Shown: one piece after another, positions 49,744 to 59,931 of the stretch
Layout: each line of letters begins with the position of its first letter
Position numbering within the stretch: position 1 is the stretch's first letter
Assembly: GCA_020026415.1 (NCBI GenBank)
Contig: JAHHQL010000001.1
Coordinates: 124,001 to 188,000, forward strand
Length of the DNA: 64,000 nucleotides
Source: Alistipes sp.
GTDB taxonomy: Bacteria; Bacteroidota; Bacteroidia; Bacteroidales; Rikenellaceae
Reading direction: 5' to 3'
Translations under genes and position numbers: made by a program
The notes under the pieces: model-generated
Databases searched by the model: none
What the model was told of the DNA's origin: nothing
Seen by the model: the letters and a program-made list of their open reading frames with translations, nothing else

Positions 49744-52700
49744 ATGAAACTTAAATTTATTTTGCCCGTTGTGGCGATGTTCGCGGTGGCGTGCACGACT
49801 GCACCCATCGAGGAGCATTTGACCCGATATGTCGATATGAAGATCGGCACGGGCGGACACGGACATGTTTTTGTGGGTGCCAATGTGCCGTTCGGTATGG
49901 TTCAGGTGGGGCCGACGAGTATTCCGCAACAGTGGGATTGGTGTTCGGGATACCACGAGAGCGACCGGACGGTGATCGGATTCTCGCATACGCACTTGAG
50001 CGGTACGGGTATCGGCGATCTGTTTGATGTGACGGTGATGCCCGTGACGGGAGAAGTGACTTTCGCACGTGGTACGGCAGAGGATCCCCAATCGGGTGCA
50101 TGGTCACCTGCCGATCGCACGAAAGAGATCGTAAAACCGGGTTACTACTCGGTACCCCTGACGTGCTACGGCATCAAGGCCGAGATGACGGCCACCGAGC
50201 GTGCGGGATTCCACCGCTATACGTTCCCCGCATCGGACAATGCCGCTCTGGTATTCGACTTGGAGAACGGCGGTTGCTGGGACAAGGCCATCGAGACCCA
50301 CATCGAGCAGAAGAACGAGACCACCGTTACGGGGTGGCGTTATTCGTCGGGTTGGGCAAAGGATCAGCGCGTATTCTTCGTGGCCGAGTTCTCGAAACCC
50401 TTCACGAAGTTCGAGTTGGGCGGTGCGAACGACATGTATGCCCGCGCTTCGTTCTCGACCAAGGAGGGTGAGACCGTGATGCTCAAGGTCGGTCTGTCGC
50501 CCGTGAGTGTCGAGGGTGCCGAGGCCAACCTCAAGGCCGAGATCCCCGCATGGGATTTCGAAGAGGTAGTGGCTGCCGCCGACCAAAAGTGGGAAGAGCA
50601 ACTCTCGAAAGTGAAGATCGAGACGAAGGACGAGACCGCCCGCAAGATTTTCTATACGGCCATGTACCACACGATGATCGCTCCCTCGACGTTCTGCGAC
50701 GTGAACGGCGATTACCGCGGTGCCGATCATAAAGTCTATAAGCAGGGTGATTTCGTAAACCTGACGACCTTCTCGCTGTGGGATACCTACCGCGCCAAGA
50801 TGCCGATGATGACCATCCTGCATCCCGAACGTATGTCAAACATCATCAATACGATGCTCCACATCTACGAGCAGCAGGGTCGCCTTCCAGTATGGCACCT
50901 GTGGGGTAACGAGACCGACTGCATGGTGGGTAATCCGGGGATTCCCGTGGTTGCCGACGCCATTGTGAAGGGAATCGGCGGTTTTGACCGTGAGTTGGCG
51001 TTTGAGGCCATTCGCAAGACGGCCATGAACGAGGATCGCGGTAACGGTCTGCGCATGAAGTACGGTTACATCCCCTGCGATCTGTTCAACGAGGCTGTGG
51101 CTTACGATATGGAGTACGCTCTGGCCGACGGTGCTGCCGCCCGTGCCGCCAAGGCCATGGGTAAGGAGGCCGATGCCGCCTATTTTGAGAACCGCAGCCA
51201 CTCGTACCGCAACTATTTCGATGCCACGACCGGTTTTATGCGTGGTCGCGACAGCAAGAAGGGATGGCGTACGCCGTTCAATCCTTTTGCGTCGAAACAC
51301 CGCGAGGATGACTACTGCGAGGGTAACGCATGGCAATATACATGGCTTGCACCGCACGATGTGAAGGGCTTGCAGGAGTGCTTCGGTTCGCGCGAGAAGA
51401 TGATCCGGAAACTCGATTCGCTGTTTGTGGTTTCGTCAGAGATCGAGGGCGGTGCCGCTTCGTCACCCGATATTTCGGGTCTGATCGGTCAGTATGCCCA
51501 CGGTAACGAGCCGAGCCACCACATTCTTTATATGTACACGATGCTGGGTCAGCCGTGGAAGACGGCCGACAAGGTGCGCGAGGTACTCTCGACGCTCTAC
51601 CACGCCGCTCCCGATGGTCTGTCGGGTAATGAGGACGTTGGTCAGATGTCGGCTTGGTACATCCTCTCGTCGCTCGGTATGTATGAGGTTGAGCCTGCGG
51701 GCGGTCGCTACTGGTTCGGTACGCCGCTGTTCGACAAGGCCGAACTGAAGGTCGAGGGCGGTAAGTTTGTGATCATTGCCGAGAACAACTCCGACAAGAA
51801 CCGCTACATCCAGCGCGTATGGCTCAACGGCCAGCCCTATACGAAAGCCTACATCAACCACGAGGACATTGTCAAGGGTGGTGAGTTGCGCTTCGAGATG
51901 GGTGCCGAGCCGAAGGTTTGGTATTGCCCCGACGAGCCGGAGACCTACGCCGATCAGCGTCCCGCTAAAGAGCAACGGCTTTTTAAATCGGAAGCAGTTG
52001 AAGAGGAGATCGCCCGCGTGTGCGGTCTGCTGACTAACGAACGCCTTCGTTGGATGTTCGCCAATTGCTTCCCCAACACGTTGGATACGACCGTTCACTA
52101 TCGTGAGGACGAGCAGGGTAATCCCGATACCTATGTTTATACGGGTGATATTCCCGCCATGTGGTTGCGCGATTCGGGTGCACAGGTTTGGCCTTATGTC
52201 GATCTGTGCGAGAATGATCCCGCACTGAAGAAGATGATCGCGGGTTTGATCCGCCGTCAGTTCCGTCTGATCACCATCGACCCCTATGCCAATGCGTTCA
52301 ACGATGGAGCAACAGGCATGGGGCAGGATGCGGATTACTGGGGCAAGGGCAGTCAGAACCCGTGGGTGTTCGAGCGCAAGTGGGAGATCGACTCGCACTG
52401 CTATCCGATCCGTCTGGCCTATCATTATTGGAAGACGACGGGCGATGAGTCGGTGTTCGATGCAAAGTGGGTTGAGGCGATGCAGGCCATCTACAAGACC
52501 CTGCGCGATCAGCAACGCAAAGAGGGACACGGCAATTACCTGTTCCTGCGCGTTACCGACCGACAACTCGACACGAAGTGCCATGTGGGACGCGGTAATC
52601 CCGTCAATCCCGTGGGGCTGATCGCCTCGGCATTCCGTCCCTCGGACGATGCCACCACGTTCGAGTTCCTCGTCCCGTCGAACTTTATGGCGGTGACTTC

Positions 52701-53295
52701 GCTGGGTAAGGCTGCCGAGATTCTGGAAAGCGTAAACCACGAAAAGGAACTGGCTGACAACTGCCGTGCATTGGCCGCCGAGGTGCGTGCGGCACTCGAC
52801 AAATATGCCGTTGTGGAGCATCCCGAATTTGGCAAAATCTATGCTTATGAGGTGGACGGCTTCGGTTCGCGCCAACTCATGGACGATGCCAACGTGCCGA
52901 GCCTTTTGGCGATGCCTTACTTGGGTGACGTGCGCCGTGGCGATCCCGTTTACGAGAATACGCGCCGCTTCCTGTGGAGCAAGGCCAACCCTTATTTCTG
53001 GAGCGGTGCTGCGGGTGAGGGTATCGGAGGCCCTCATATCGGTGTGGAGATGATCTGGCCGATGAGCATCATGATGCGTGCCTTCACTTCGACCGACGAT
53101 GAGGAGATCCGCGACTGCATCATCCGGTTGATGACCACCGACGCAGGCCGTGGTTTCATCCACGAGTCGTTCTCGCGCCACGATGCGTCGAATTTCACGC
53201 GCGAGTGGTTCGCATGGCAGAATACGCTGTTCGGCGAACTGATCCTGAAACTCGTCAATGAAGGCAAAACCGATCTTTTGAATACTATTAACTAA
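49744..53295 (+). CDS. GH92-GH125 fusion, dual alpha-mannosidase lipoprotein
   Basis: An 1183-residue lipoprotein (lipobox Cys17, AVAC). Residues about 20-725 are GH92, with YCEGNAWQYTWLAPHD, the specificity loop HGNEP at His586-Glu589, which marks alpha-1,2-mannosidases, and GNEDVGQMSAW. After a linker around 725-745, residues about 745-1183 are GH125, the exo-alpha-1,6-mannosidase family: YTGDIPAMWLRDSGAQVWPY near the start, GGPHIGVEMIWPMS and HESFSRHDASNFTREWF near the end. Both halves look complete with their acidic catalytic residues. One polypeptide could remove alpha-1,2 caps and then the exposed alpha-1,6 branch. Six bases separate it from the gene upstream and eight from the gene downstream. 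Confidence 0.93.
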   Translation: MKLKFILPVVAMFAVACTTAPIEEHLTRYVDMKIGTGGHGHVFVGANVPFGMVQVGPTSIPQQWDWCSGYHESDRTVIGFSHTHLSGTGIGDLFDVTVMPVTGEVTFARGTAEDPQSGAWSPADRTKEIVKPGYYSVPLTCYGIKAEMTATERAGFHRYTFPASDNAALVFDLENGGCWDKAIETHIEQKNETTVTGWRYSSGWAKDQRVFFVAEFSKPFTKFELGGANDMYARASFSTKEGETVMLKVGLSPVSVEGAEANLKAEIPAWDFEEVVAAADQKWEEQLSKVKIETKDETARKIFYTAMYHTMIAPSTFCDVNGDYRGADHKVYKQGDFVNLTTFSLWDTYRAKMPMMTILHPERMSNIINTMLHIYEQQGRLPVWHLWGNETDCMVGNPGIPVVADAIVKGIGGFDRELAFEAIRKTAMNEDRGNGLRMKYGYIPCDLFNEAVAYDMEYALADGAAARAAKAMGKEADAAYFENRSHSYRNYFDATTGFMRGRDSKKGWRTPFNPFASKHREDDYCEGNAWQYTWLAPHDVKGLQECFGSREKMIRKLDSLFVVSSEIEGGAASSPDISGLIGQYAHGNEPSHHILYMYTMLGQPWKTADKVREVLSTLYHAAPDGLSGNEDVGQMSAWYILSSLGMYEVEPAGGRYWFGTPLFDKAELKVEGGKFVIIAENNSDKNRYIQRVWLNGQPYTKAYINHEDIVKGGELRFEMGAEPKVWYCPDEPETYADQRPAKEQRLFKSEAVEEEIARVCGLLTNERLRWMFANCFPNTLDTTVHYREDEQGNPDTYVYTGDIPAMWLRDSGAQVWPYVDLCENDPALKKMIAGLIRRQFRLITIDPYANAFNDGATGMGQDADYWGKGSQNPWVFERKWEIDSHCYPIRLAYHYWKTTGDESVFDAKWVEAMQAIYKTLRDQQRKEGHGNYLFLRVTDRQLDTKCHVGRGNPVNPVGLIASAFRPSDDATTFEFLVPSNFMAVTSLGKAAEILESVNHEKELADNCRALAAEVRAALDKYAVVEHPEFGKIYAYEVDGFGSRQLMDDANVPSLLAMPYLGDVRRGDPVYENTRRFLWSKANPYFWSGAAGEGIGGPHIGVEMIWPMSIMMRAFTSTDDEEIRDCIIRLMTTDAGRGFIHESFSRHDASNFTREWFAWQNTLFGELILKLVNEGKTDLLNTIN

Positions 53296-53303
53296 TTTGA
53301 ACG

Positions 53304-55601
53304 ATGATTAAACATATAACAATTCTCTTGACGGCATTTCTGATGTCGAGTTGTGTCTCGCAGTCGGAATGCCCGAAAGAGGAACTTCATCCTTCGGATT
53401 GGGTATCGACCTTGGTCGGTACCCAGTCCGAATATCTGCTTTCGACAGGAAACACCTATCCGGCTGTTGCCTTGCCGTGGGGTATGAACTTCTGGACGCC
53501 GCAAACCGGTAAGATGGGTGACGGATGGGCTTATACCTACAACGCCCACACACTGTGCGGTCTGAAACAGACCCATCAGCCGTCACCGTGGATCAACGAT
53601 TACGGACAATTCTCGCTGATGCCCGTTCGCGGAGACAAATGTTTCGACGAGGAGAGCCGCCGGAGTTGGTTCTCGCATATCGCCGAGGAGGCGCGTCCGT
53701 ATTATTACTCGGTCTATCTGGCCGACCACGACATCAAGGCCGAAATGACACCGACAGAGCGTGCCGCCATCATGCGCTTCACCTTCCCCAAGACGGATCA
53801 GGCGGGCGTGGTGGTCGATGCGTTCGACAGGGGGTCGATGGTGGAGTGTGTCGATGGGAACACCATTGTCGGCTACACGACCCGCAACAGCGGCGGTGTC
53901 CCCGACAACTTCAAGAACTGGTTTGTGGTTCGTTTCGACAAGAACTTCTCCGCCGTGGAACTGACTTCGGATCCCGCAACCCACAAGGCCGGTGAAAAAC
54001 GACTTTACCCCGAAGGCGGCAAGAAGGCCGAGGGCGATCACGCCATGGTGAAGGTGCATTTCGAAACCGAGCGCGGCGAGCAGATCGTGGCACGTGTGGC
54101 TTCGTCGTTCATCTCGCGTGAGCAGGCTATGCAGAACCTCAAGGAACTCGCTGCCGACGATTTCGAGACCGTCAGGGAGAATGCCCGTCAGCGTTGGGAC
54201 GAGATATTGGGTCGTATCGAGGTCAAAGGCGGTACGGACGATCAGATGCGCACGTTTTATTCGTGCCTGTACCGTTCGACGCTCTTCCCGCGTAAATTCT
54301 ACGAAATCGACTCGGAGGGCAACCCCATCCATTACAGCCCCTATAACGGCAAGGTCGAGAAGGGGTATATGTACACCGATACGGGTTTCTGGGATACGTT
54401 CCGTTCGTTGTTTCCCCTGCTGAATCTGGTTTATCCGTCGGAGAATGCCAAGATTCAGGCAGGTCTGGCGAATACCTTCCGCGAGAGCGGTTTTCTGCCC
54501 GAGTGGGCATCGCCCGGTCACCGCGGATGTATGGTCGGCAACAACTCGGCTTCGGTGGTGGCTGATGCCATTCTGAAGGACGTAACGCCCAAGGAGGACA
54601 TCGAGACGCTCTATGAGGCGATGATGCACGGCCGTTCGGCAGTTCATCCCGATGTTAGTTCGACGGGTCGTCTGGGTCACGAATATTACAACAAATTGGG
54701 TTATGTACCCTGTAATGTCGGCATCAACGAGAGCGCTGCCCGTACTCTGGAGTACGCTTACGACGACTGGTGCATCGCACAGGTTGCCCGTAAGTTGGGC
54801 AAGGTGAAAGACATTGCACCGCTGGAGAAAGCCTCCCGGAACTTCAAGAATCTCTTTGACAAGGAACATAAACTGATGCGCGGTCGCAACGAGGACGGCA
54901 CGTTCCAGTCGCCGTTCAGTCCCTACAAGTGGGGCGATGCCTTCACCGAGGGTAACTCTTGGCACTACACATGGTCGGTGTTCCACGCTCCCGAACAACT
55001 CGCCGAGTTGATGGGCGGCCGCGAGGAGTTTGCCAAGATGTTGGATTCGGTGTTTGTCGTACCGCCGATTTATGATGCAAGTTACTACGGATTCCGCATC
55101 CACGAGATTGTCGAGATGCAGGTGGCCGACATGGGCAACTACGCCCACGGCAACCAGCCCGCACAGCACATGATCTACCTCTACGACTATTGCGGTCAGC
55201 CGTGGAAGGCACAGAAGTGGACGCGCGAGGTGATGAACCGGCTCTATTCGGCTCATCCCGACGGCTATTGCGGTGACGAGGACAACGGTCAGACTTCGGC
55301 GTGGTATGTGTTCTCGGCGATGGGATTCTATCCCGTATGTCCCGCTTCGGACGAATATGCCGTGGGTGCTCCGTTGTTCAAGGAGGTAACCATTCACTTG
55401 GAGAACGGCCGTAAGGTCGAGATCCGTGCCGAGAAGAACAGCCCGGAGAACCGCTACATCGGCCGTATGACGGTCGATGGCAAGACTGAGGATGGCAACT
55501 TCCTCTCGCATAGCAAGATGATGCAGGGTCAGACCATTTCGTTCGATATGCAGGCCGAGCCGAATCTTTCGCGCGGACTGAAAGGTCGTGAACTTAAATG
55601 A
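53304..55601 (+). CDS. GH92 alpha-mannosidase lipoprotein, HGNQP type
   Basis: A 765-residue lipoprotein (lipobox Cys17, MSSC). GH92 motifs: TGNTYPAVALPWGMNFWTP, the catalytic acid segment FTEGNSWHYTWSVF, and GDEDNGQTSAWYVFSAMGFYP. The loop is HGNQP (His615, Gln618) rather than HGNEP, so it differs from the alpha-1,2 type; a different alpha linkage is probable but cannot be named. Together with the other two GH92 proteins it would strip all outer mannoses. It overlaps the following GH97 gene by 4 bases. Confidence 0.92.
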   Translation: MIKHITILLTAFLMSSCVSQSECPKEELHPSDWVSTLVGTQSEYLLSTGNTYPAVALPWGMNFWTPQTGKMGDGWAYTYNAHTLCGLKQTHQPSPWINDYGQFSLMPVRGDKCFDEESRRSWFSHIAEEARPYYYSVYLADHDIKAEMTPTERAAIMRFTFPKTDQAGVVVDAFDRGSMVECVDGNTIVGYTTRNSGGVPDNFKNWFVVRFDKNFSAVELTSDPATHKAGEKRLYPEGGKKAEGDHAMVKVHFETERGEQIVARVASSFISREQAMQNLKELAADDFETVRENARQRWDEILGRIEVKGGTDDQMRTFYSCLYRSTLFPRKFYEIDSEGNPIHYSPYNGKVEKGYMYTDTGFWDTFRSLFPLLNLVYPSENAKIQAGLANTFRESGFLPEWASPGHRGCMVGNNSASVVADAILKDVTPKEDIETLYEAMMHGRSAVHPDVSSTGRLGHEYYNKLGYVPCNVGINESAARTLEYAYDDWCIAQVARKLGKVKDIAPLEKASRNFKNLFDKEHKLMRGRNEDGTFQSPFSPYKWGDAFTEGNSWHYTWSVFHAPEQLAELMGGREEFAKMLDSVFVVPPIYDASYYGFRIHEIVEMQVADMGNYAHGNQPAQHMIYLYDYCGQPWKAQKWTREVMNRLYSAHPDGYCGDEDNGQTSAWYVFSAMGFYPVCPASDEYAVGAPLFKEVTIHLENGRKVEIRAEKNSPENRYIGRMTVDGKTEDGNFLSHSKMMQGQTISFDMQAEPNLSRGLKGRELK

Positions 55602-57619
55602 ACTTTATTACGATGAAAAGAATTTATTATTTCTTGGTTTTTGCCGTTATACTGAGTGCAGGTGTCTATTTCCTGCACGGTGCCGAGGCTCCCGTGTGCG
55701 AGTCGCCCGACGGATTGACCATGGTCTCGTTCGAGCGTCTCGACGGAGGCAGAATGGTTTATTCGGTGGAGCGAGACGGAAAAACCATCATCAAATCATC
55801 TAAACTCGGTCTGGAAACCCGTGAGGAGAACCTCTCGGAGGGTTTCGAGATCGACGACATCGACTACGCTTCGGTTGAGGAGAAGTGGACACAGCCGTGG
55901 GGCGAAAACAAGGAGATGACCGATCACCACAACGAATTTGCGGTGAACCTTTCCAATTCCGAAGGTACGCACCTCACGATCCGTTTCCGCGCATTCAACG
56001 ACGGTGTGGCGTTCCGCTATGAGGTGAAATCCGAGAAGGAGCAACTGACGCTGACGGGCGAAAAGACCGAATTTAACTTTGCCGGCGAGGGTACTTCGTG
56101 GTCGATTCCCGCCAACTTCGAGACCTACGAACTCGACTACCGCAAACTGCCCTTGAGCGAGGTGGCCGACGGCAATACGCCGTTTACCTTCCGTATGGAT
56201 AACGGCACGTTCGGTTCGATTCACGAGGCTGCTTTGTATGATTATCCCGAAATGACGCTGCGCCGCAACGACGACGGGGTGATGCAGGCCGATCTGGCTC
56301 CGATGCCCGACGGTACGAAAGGCATCGTGAAGGGTGAGTTCAAAACCCCGTGGCGTACGATTCAGATCGGTGATGCGGCGGTTGATCTGATCAATTCGTC
56401 GATGATTCTGAACCTGAACGAACCCTCGAAGATTGCCGACACGTCGTGGATCAAACCGCAGAAATATGTCGGTGTATGGTGGGGTATGCACATCGGCGTT
56501 CAGACGTGGGTGATGGGCAGACAACACGGTGCAACGACCGAGAACGCCCTGCGTCATATTGATTTTGCCGTCGAGAACAACATTCAGGGCGTATTGTTCG
56601 AGGGATGGAACTGCGGCTGGGAGAACTGGGGCGGTTCGCAGTCGTTCGACTACATGAAGCCCTATGCCGATTTCGATGTGGAGCGCATCGTCGCCTATGC
56701 CCGCGAGAAGGGCGTGGAATTGTGGATGCACAACGAGACGGGCGGTAACATTCCCGAATACGAGGCTGTGATGGACAAGGCGATGGCGCAGTATGCCGCA
56801 TGGGGCGTACATGCGCTCAAGACGGGTTATGCGGGCGGTTTCAAGGACGGCTACCGTCACCACTCGCAGTACGGCGTACAGCACTACCAGCGCGTGGTGG
56901 AGTGTGCCGCCAAGCATCAGCTGATGATTGATGCCCACGAGCCGATCAAGGATACGGGTATCCGTCGTACATGGCCGAACATGATGACCCGTGAAGGTGC
57001 ACGCGGTATGGAGTGGAACGCATGGTCGGAGGGTAATACGGCCGACTACCTCTGCACGCTGCCGTTCGTGCGTCTGCTGGGAGGGCCGATGGACTACACG
57101 CCCGGTATCTTCGATCTGGACTACAACCGTGCGAAGGCCGACAAGAACCGCATCCAGTGGAACGGCGACAACTCGAAATGTTGCATCAAGACCACTTTGG
57201 CGCGTCAGATTGCCAACTGGGTGATCATCTACTCGCCGTTGCAGATGGCTGCCGATCTGATCGAGAACTATGAGGAACATCCCGCGTTCGAGTTCTTCCG
57301 TCAGTTCGATGCCGATTGCGATTGGTCGGAGGCCCTTGCGGGTGAGATCGGCGAATACATCGTGGTGGCACGCCGTGCCGGTGACCGCTTCTTTGTGGGG
57401 GCGGGTACCAATTCGGAAGCCCGCGAGGTGGATGTAAAACTCGACTTTTTGAAGCAGGGCGAGCGTTACGAGGCGGTGATCTATGGCGATGACGTAAAGT
57501 CGGACGATCGTAACGACTACATCATCGAGCGTCGCGTGGTCACGGCGGACGATACGCTGCACATTGCAATGGCCGAGGCCGGAGGTTGTGCCGTGACGCT
57601 GATTCCGAAAGCGGAATAA
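55598..57619 (+). CDS. GH97 inverting alpha-glucosidase, SusB-like
   Basis: A 673-residue exported enzyme. Either the ATG at 55598 (ATGA overlap with the GH92 gene) or the one at 55613, five codons later, may be the start; the second gives a cleaner signal peptide (MKRIYYFLVFAVILSAG). The three catalytic-centre glutamates of inverting GH97 (SusB Glu439, Glu508, Glu532) have matches at Glu380 (MHNETGG), Glu448 (DAHEPIKDTG) and Glu472 (ARGMEWNA), so it should be an inverting alpha-glucosidase and not the retaining alpha-galactosidase type. In this PUL it may remove the alpha-glucose caps of immature high-mannose N-glycans; this role is inferred. Last gene of the PUL, followed by a terminator. 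Confidence 0.92.
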   Translation: MNFITMKRIYYFLVFAVILSAGVYFLHGAEAPVCESPDGLTMVSFERLDGGRMVYSVERDGKTIIKSSKLGLETREENLSEGFEIDDIDYASVEEKWTQPWGENKEMTDHHNEFAVNLSNSEGTHLTIRFRAFNDGVAFRYEVKSEKEQLTLTGEKTEFNFAGEGTSWSIPANFETYELDYRKLPLSEVADGNTPFTFRMDNGTFGSIHEAALYDYPEMTLRRNDDGVMQADLAPMPDGTKGIVKGEFKTPWRTIQIGDAAVDLINSSMILNLNEPSKIADTSWIKPQKYVGVWWGMHIGVQTWVMGRQHGATTENALRHIDFAVENNIQGVLFEGWNCGWENWGGSQSFDYMKPYADFDVERIVAYAREKGVELWMHNETGGNIPEYEAVMDKAMAQYAAWGVHALKTGYAGGFKDGYRHHSQYGVQHYQRVVECAAKHQLMIDAHEPIKDTGIRRTWPNMMTREGARGMEWNAWSEGNTADYLCTLPFVRLLGGPMDYTPGIFDLDYNRAKADKNRIQWNGDNSKCCIKTTLARQIANWVIIYSPLQMAADLIENYEEHPAFEFFRQFDADCDWSEALAGEIGEYIVVARRAGDRFFVGAGTNSEAREVDVKLDFLKQGERYEAVIYGDDVKSDDRNDYIIERRVVTADDTLHIAMAEAGGCAVTLIPKAE

Positions 57620-57640
57620 ATCCGAAACACATTGATTTCG

Positions 57641-57683
57641 AGCGGTCGGCTCCCAAAACGAGATGCCGACCGCTTTTCTTTTT
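57641..57683 (+). terminator. Terminator at the PUL end
   Basis: 10-bp stem AGCGGTCGGC (57641-57650) with GCCGACCGCT (57665-57674), followed by a T-rich tract. Confidence 0.88.
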
Positions 57684-57790
57684 GAGGAAGCGAGAAAAGA
57701 ATAGGGCAAAGATGCGGGAAACAACGTATTTTTGATTATTTTTGTAAGGATATATCCGACCGACTTAAAATTCTAAACAAATAACTTTTT

Positions 57791-59908
57791 ATGAGAAAAC
57801 TTTTGTTTACATTTCTTGGCTTGGCAATGTCGGTGGGCGCAACGGCTCAGGACAAATTGCTGACGATGGAGGAGGCGGTGCTCGGCCGCAACCTCGCTCC
57901 CAAAAACATCCATGTGCAGTGGCAGGGCGATCTGGACGTGGCAACCTATCTGATGGACAAGAATCTGATGGGCGACGATGCACAAAACGAGCCCCGCGTA
58001 CTGATGACCCTCGACGAGTTGAACCGCCTGCTCGGCGGTGAGTTGAAGGGCTGGCCTGACTATTCGTGGAAGGATGCCCGCACGATCATCGTGCGTCACG
58101 ACAACCGCTGGATCGAGATCAACGTGGACGACAAGACCGTCACCTCGGATCGCAAACTTGCCGCCAAGGGGCAGAACTTCAAATCGAACGGTCGAGATCT
58201 GGTGGCTTACACCAAGGCCAACAACCTTTACTATATGGACGGCAACGGCAACGAGTTTGCGGTGACAGCCAACCGCGACCGCAACATCGTGAGCGGTCAG
58301 TTCGTAAGCCGTAACGAGTTCGGCATCACGGACGGTATTTTCTGGTCGCCCGACGGCAGGAAACTGGCCTTCTATCAGAAGGACGAGAGTCAGGTGTCGT
58401 CGTTTCCTTTGTTCGACATCACCACCCGCACGGGTAGTGCCCGCATGATCAAATACCCGATGACGGGTATGAAATCCGAACAGGTGAGCCTCGGCGTGTA
58501 TGACATCGCATCGGGCAAGACGGTCTTCATGCAGGTCGATGATTTCGGCCGTGAGCAGTATCTGACCAACATCGCATGGGATCCCCGTTCGGAGAAGATC
58601 TACATTCAGGTACTCGACCGTGCCCAGAAACACATGCACCTGAATCGTTACGATGCCCTGTCGGGTCGCTTCGAGAAGTGTCTGATCATGGAGGAAAGCA
58701 CCAAATACGTAGAACCTTCGACCCCGATTCAGTTCGTAAAGAACGATCCTTCGAAGTTCATCTACCGCACCAACAGCCGTGACGGCTACTTCAGCCTCTA
58801 TCTGGTGGAGGCCGAGTCGGGTAAAATCCTGAAGCGACTGACCGACATCGACGCCGATGTGGATATCAAGGGTCAGGACGGTACCTATATATATTATACG
58901 TCGGCCGAGGTGAGCCCCATCGACAACCACCTGTTCCGCGTACACATGAAGTCGGGCAAGAAGACCCGTCTGACGTTCGAGGAGGGCTGGCACGACATCC
59001 TGATGAGCCGCAATGCCACGATGTTCGTCGATAATTACAGCGCACTGAACGTGCCGCGCGTGATCAACCTCTCGCGCAACGACGGCCGCATCGCCAAGGA
59101 GTTGCTCAAGGCCGGAAACCCCACCGCCGACTACAACTACGGCGAGATTACGATCGGTACGGTGAAGAGTGCCGACGGCAAATACGACAACTACTATCGT
59201 CTGATCAAGCCGATGAATTTCGATCCCGCGAAGAAATACCCGACGATCGTCTATGTTTATGGCGGCCCGCACGCACAACTCGTTCGCAACACGTGGACGG
59301 CAAGCATGGCACGCTGGGAAATGCTCATGGCACAGAAGGGTTACGTGGTATTCGTGATGGATAACCGCGGTACGCCGAATCGCGGTCTGGAGTACGAGCA
59401 GGCAATCCACCGTCAGTGCGGTCAGTGTGAAATGGCCGACCAGATGAAGGGTGTCGAGTTCCTCAAATCGCTGCCTTATGTCGATACGGAGCGTATGGGC
59501 GTTCACGGCTGGAGTTATGGCGGTTTCATGACCATCTCGCTGATCACGAACTATCCCGATACGTTCAAGGTTGCCGTTGCAGGCGGTCCCGTGATCGACT
59601 GGAAGTGGTATGAGGTGATGTACGGCGAGCGTTATATGGATTCGCCGCACGTAAATGCCGAGGGCTACGAGAAGGTCAGCCTGCTCCGTAAAGCCAAGGA
59701 TCTGAAGGGCAAACTTTTGATCTGTCAGGGTGTCATCGACCCCGTGGTCGTTTGCGAGCACAGTCTGAGTTTTGTACGCGAGTGCGTCAAGAACAACGTA
59801 CAGGTCGATTATTTCCCCTATCCCCGCCACGAGCACAATGTGCGCGGTAAGGATCGTGTCCACCTGATGCAGAAAGTGACCAACTATTTCGAGGATTACC
59901 TCAAATAA
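57791..59908 (+). CDS. S9 family dipeptidyl peptidase (DPP-IV type)
   Basis: A 705-residue exported serine peptidase with a signal peptide ending at ATAQ (about residue 19). Residues about 60-460 form a beta-propeller (DPPIV_N); residues about 490-705 form the alpha/beta hydrolase domain with Ser575 in GWSYGGF, Asp650 in CQGVIDPVV and His682 in YPRHEHN. DPP-IV removes X-Pro dipeptides and helps asaccharolytic peptide use in gut Bacteroidales. It lies just after the N-glycan PUL but between terminators, so it is probably separate, although peptide use after deglycosylation would fit. Confidence 0.93.
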   Translation: MRKLLFTFLGLAMSVGATAQDKLLTMEEAVLGRNLAPKNIHVQWQGDLDVATYLMDKNLMGDDAQNEPRVLMTLDELNRLLGGELKGWPDYSWKDARTIIVRHDNRWIEINVDDKTVTSDRKLAAKGQNFKSNGRDLVAYTKANNLYYMDGNGNEFAVTANRDRNIVSGQFVSRNEFGITDGIFWSPDGRKLAFYQKDESQVSSFPLFDITTRTGSARMIKYPMTGMKSEQVSLGVYDIASGKTVFMQVDDFGREQYLTNIAWDPRSEKIYIQVLDRAQKHMHLNRYDALSGRFEKCLIMEESTKYVEPSTPIQFVKNDPSKFIYRTNSRDGYFSLYLVEAESGKILKRLTDIDADVDIKGQDGTYIYYTSAEVSPIDNHLFRVHMKSGKKTRLTFEEGWHDILMSRNATMFVDNYSALNVPRVINLSRNDGRIAKELLKAGNPTADYNYGEITIGTVKSADGKYDNYYRLIKPMNFDPAKKYPTIVYVYGGPHAQLVRNTWTASMARWEMLMAQKGYVVFVMDNRGTPNRGLEYEQAIHRQCGQCEMADQMKGVEFLKSLPYVDTERMGVHGWSYGGFMTISLITNYPDTFKVAVAGGPVIDWKWYEVMYGERYMDSPHVNAEGYEKVSLLRKAKDLKGKLLICQGVIDPVVVCEHSLSFVRECVKNNVQVDYFPYPRHEHNVRGKDRVHLMQKVTNYFEDYLK

Positions 59909-59931
59909 AAAGAACCCTCGTTTAATCCCGG

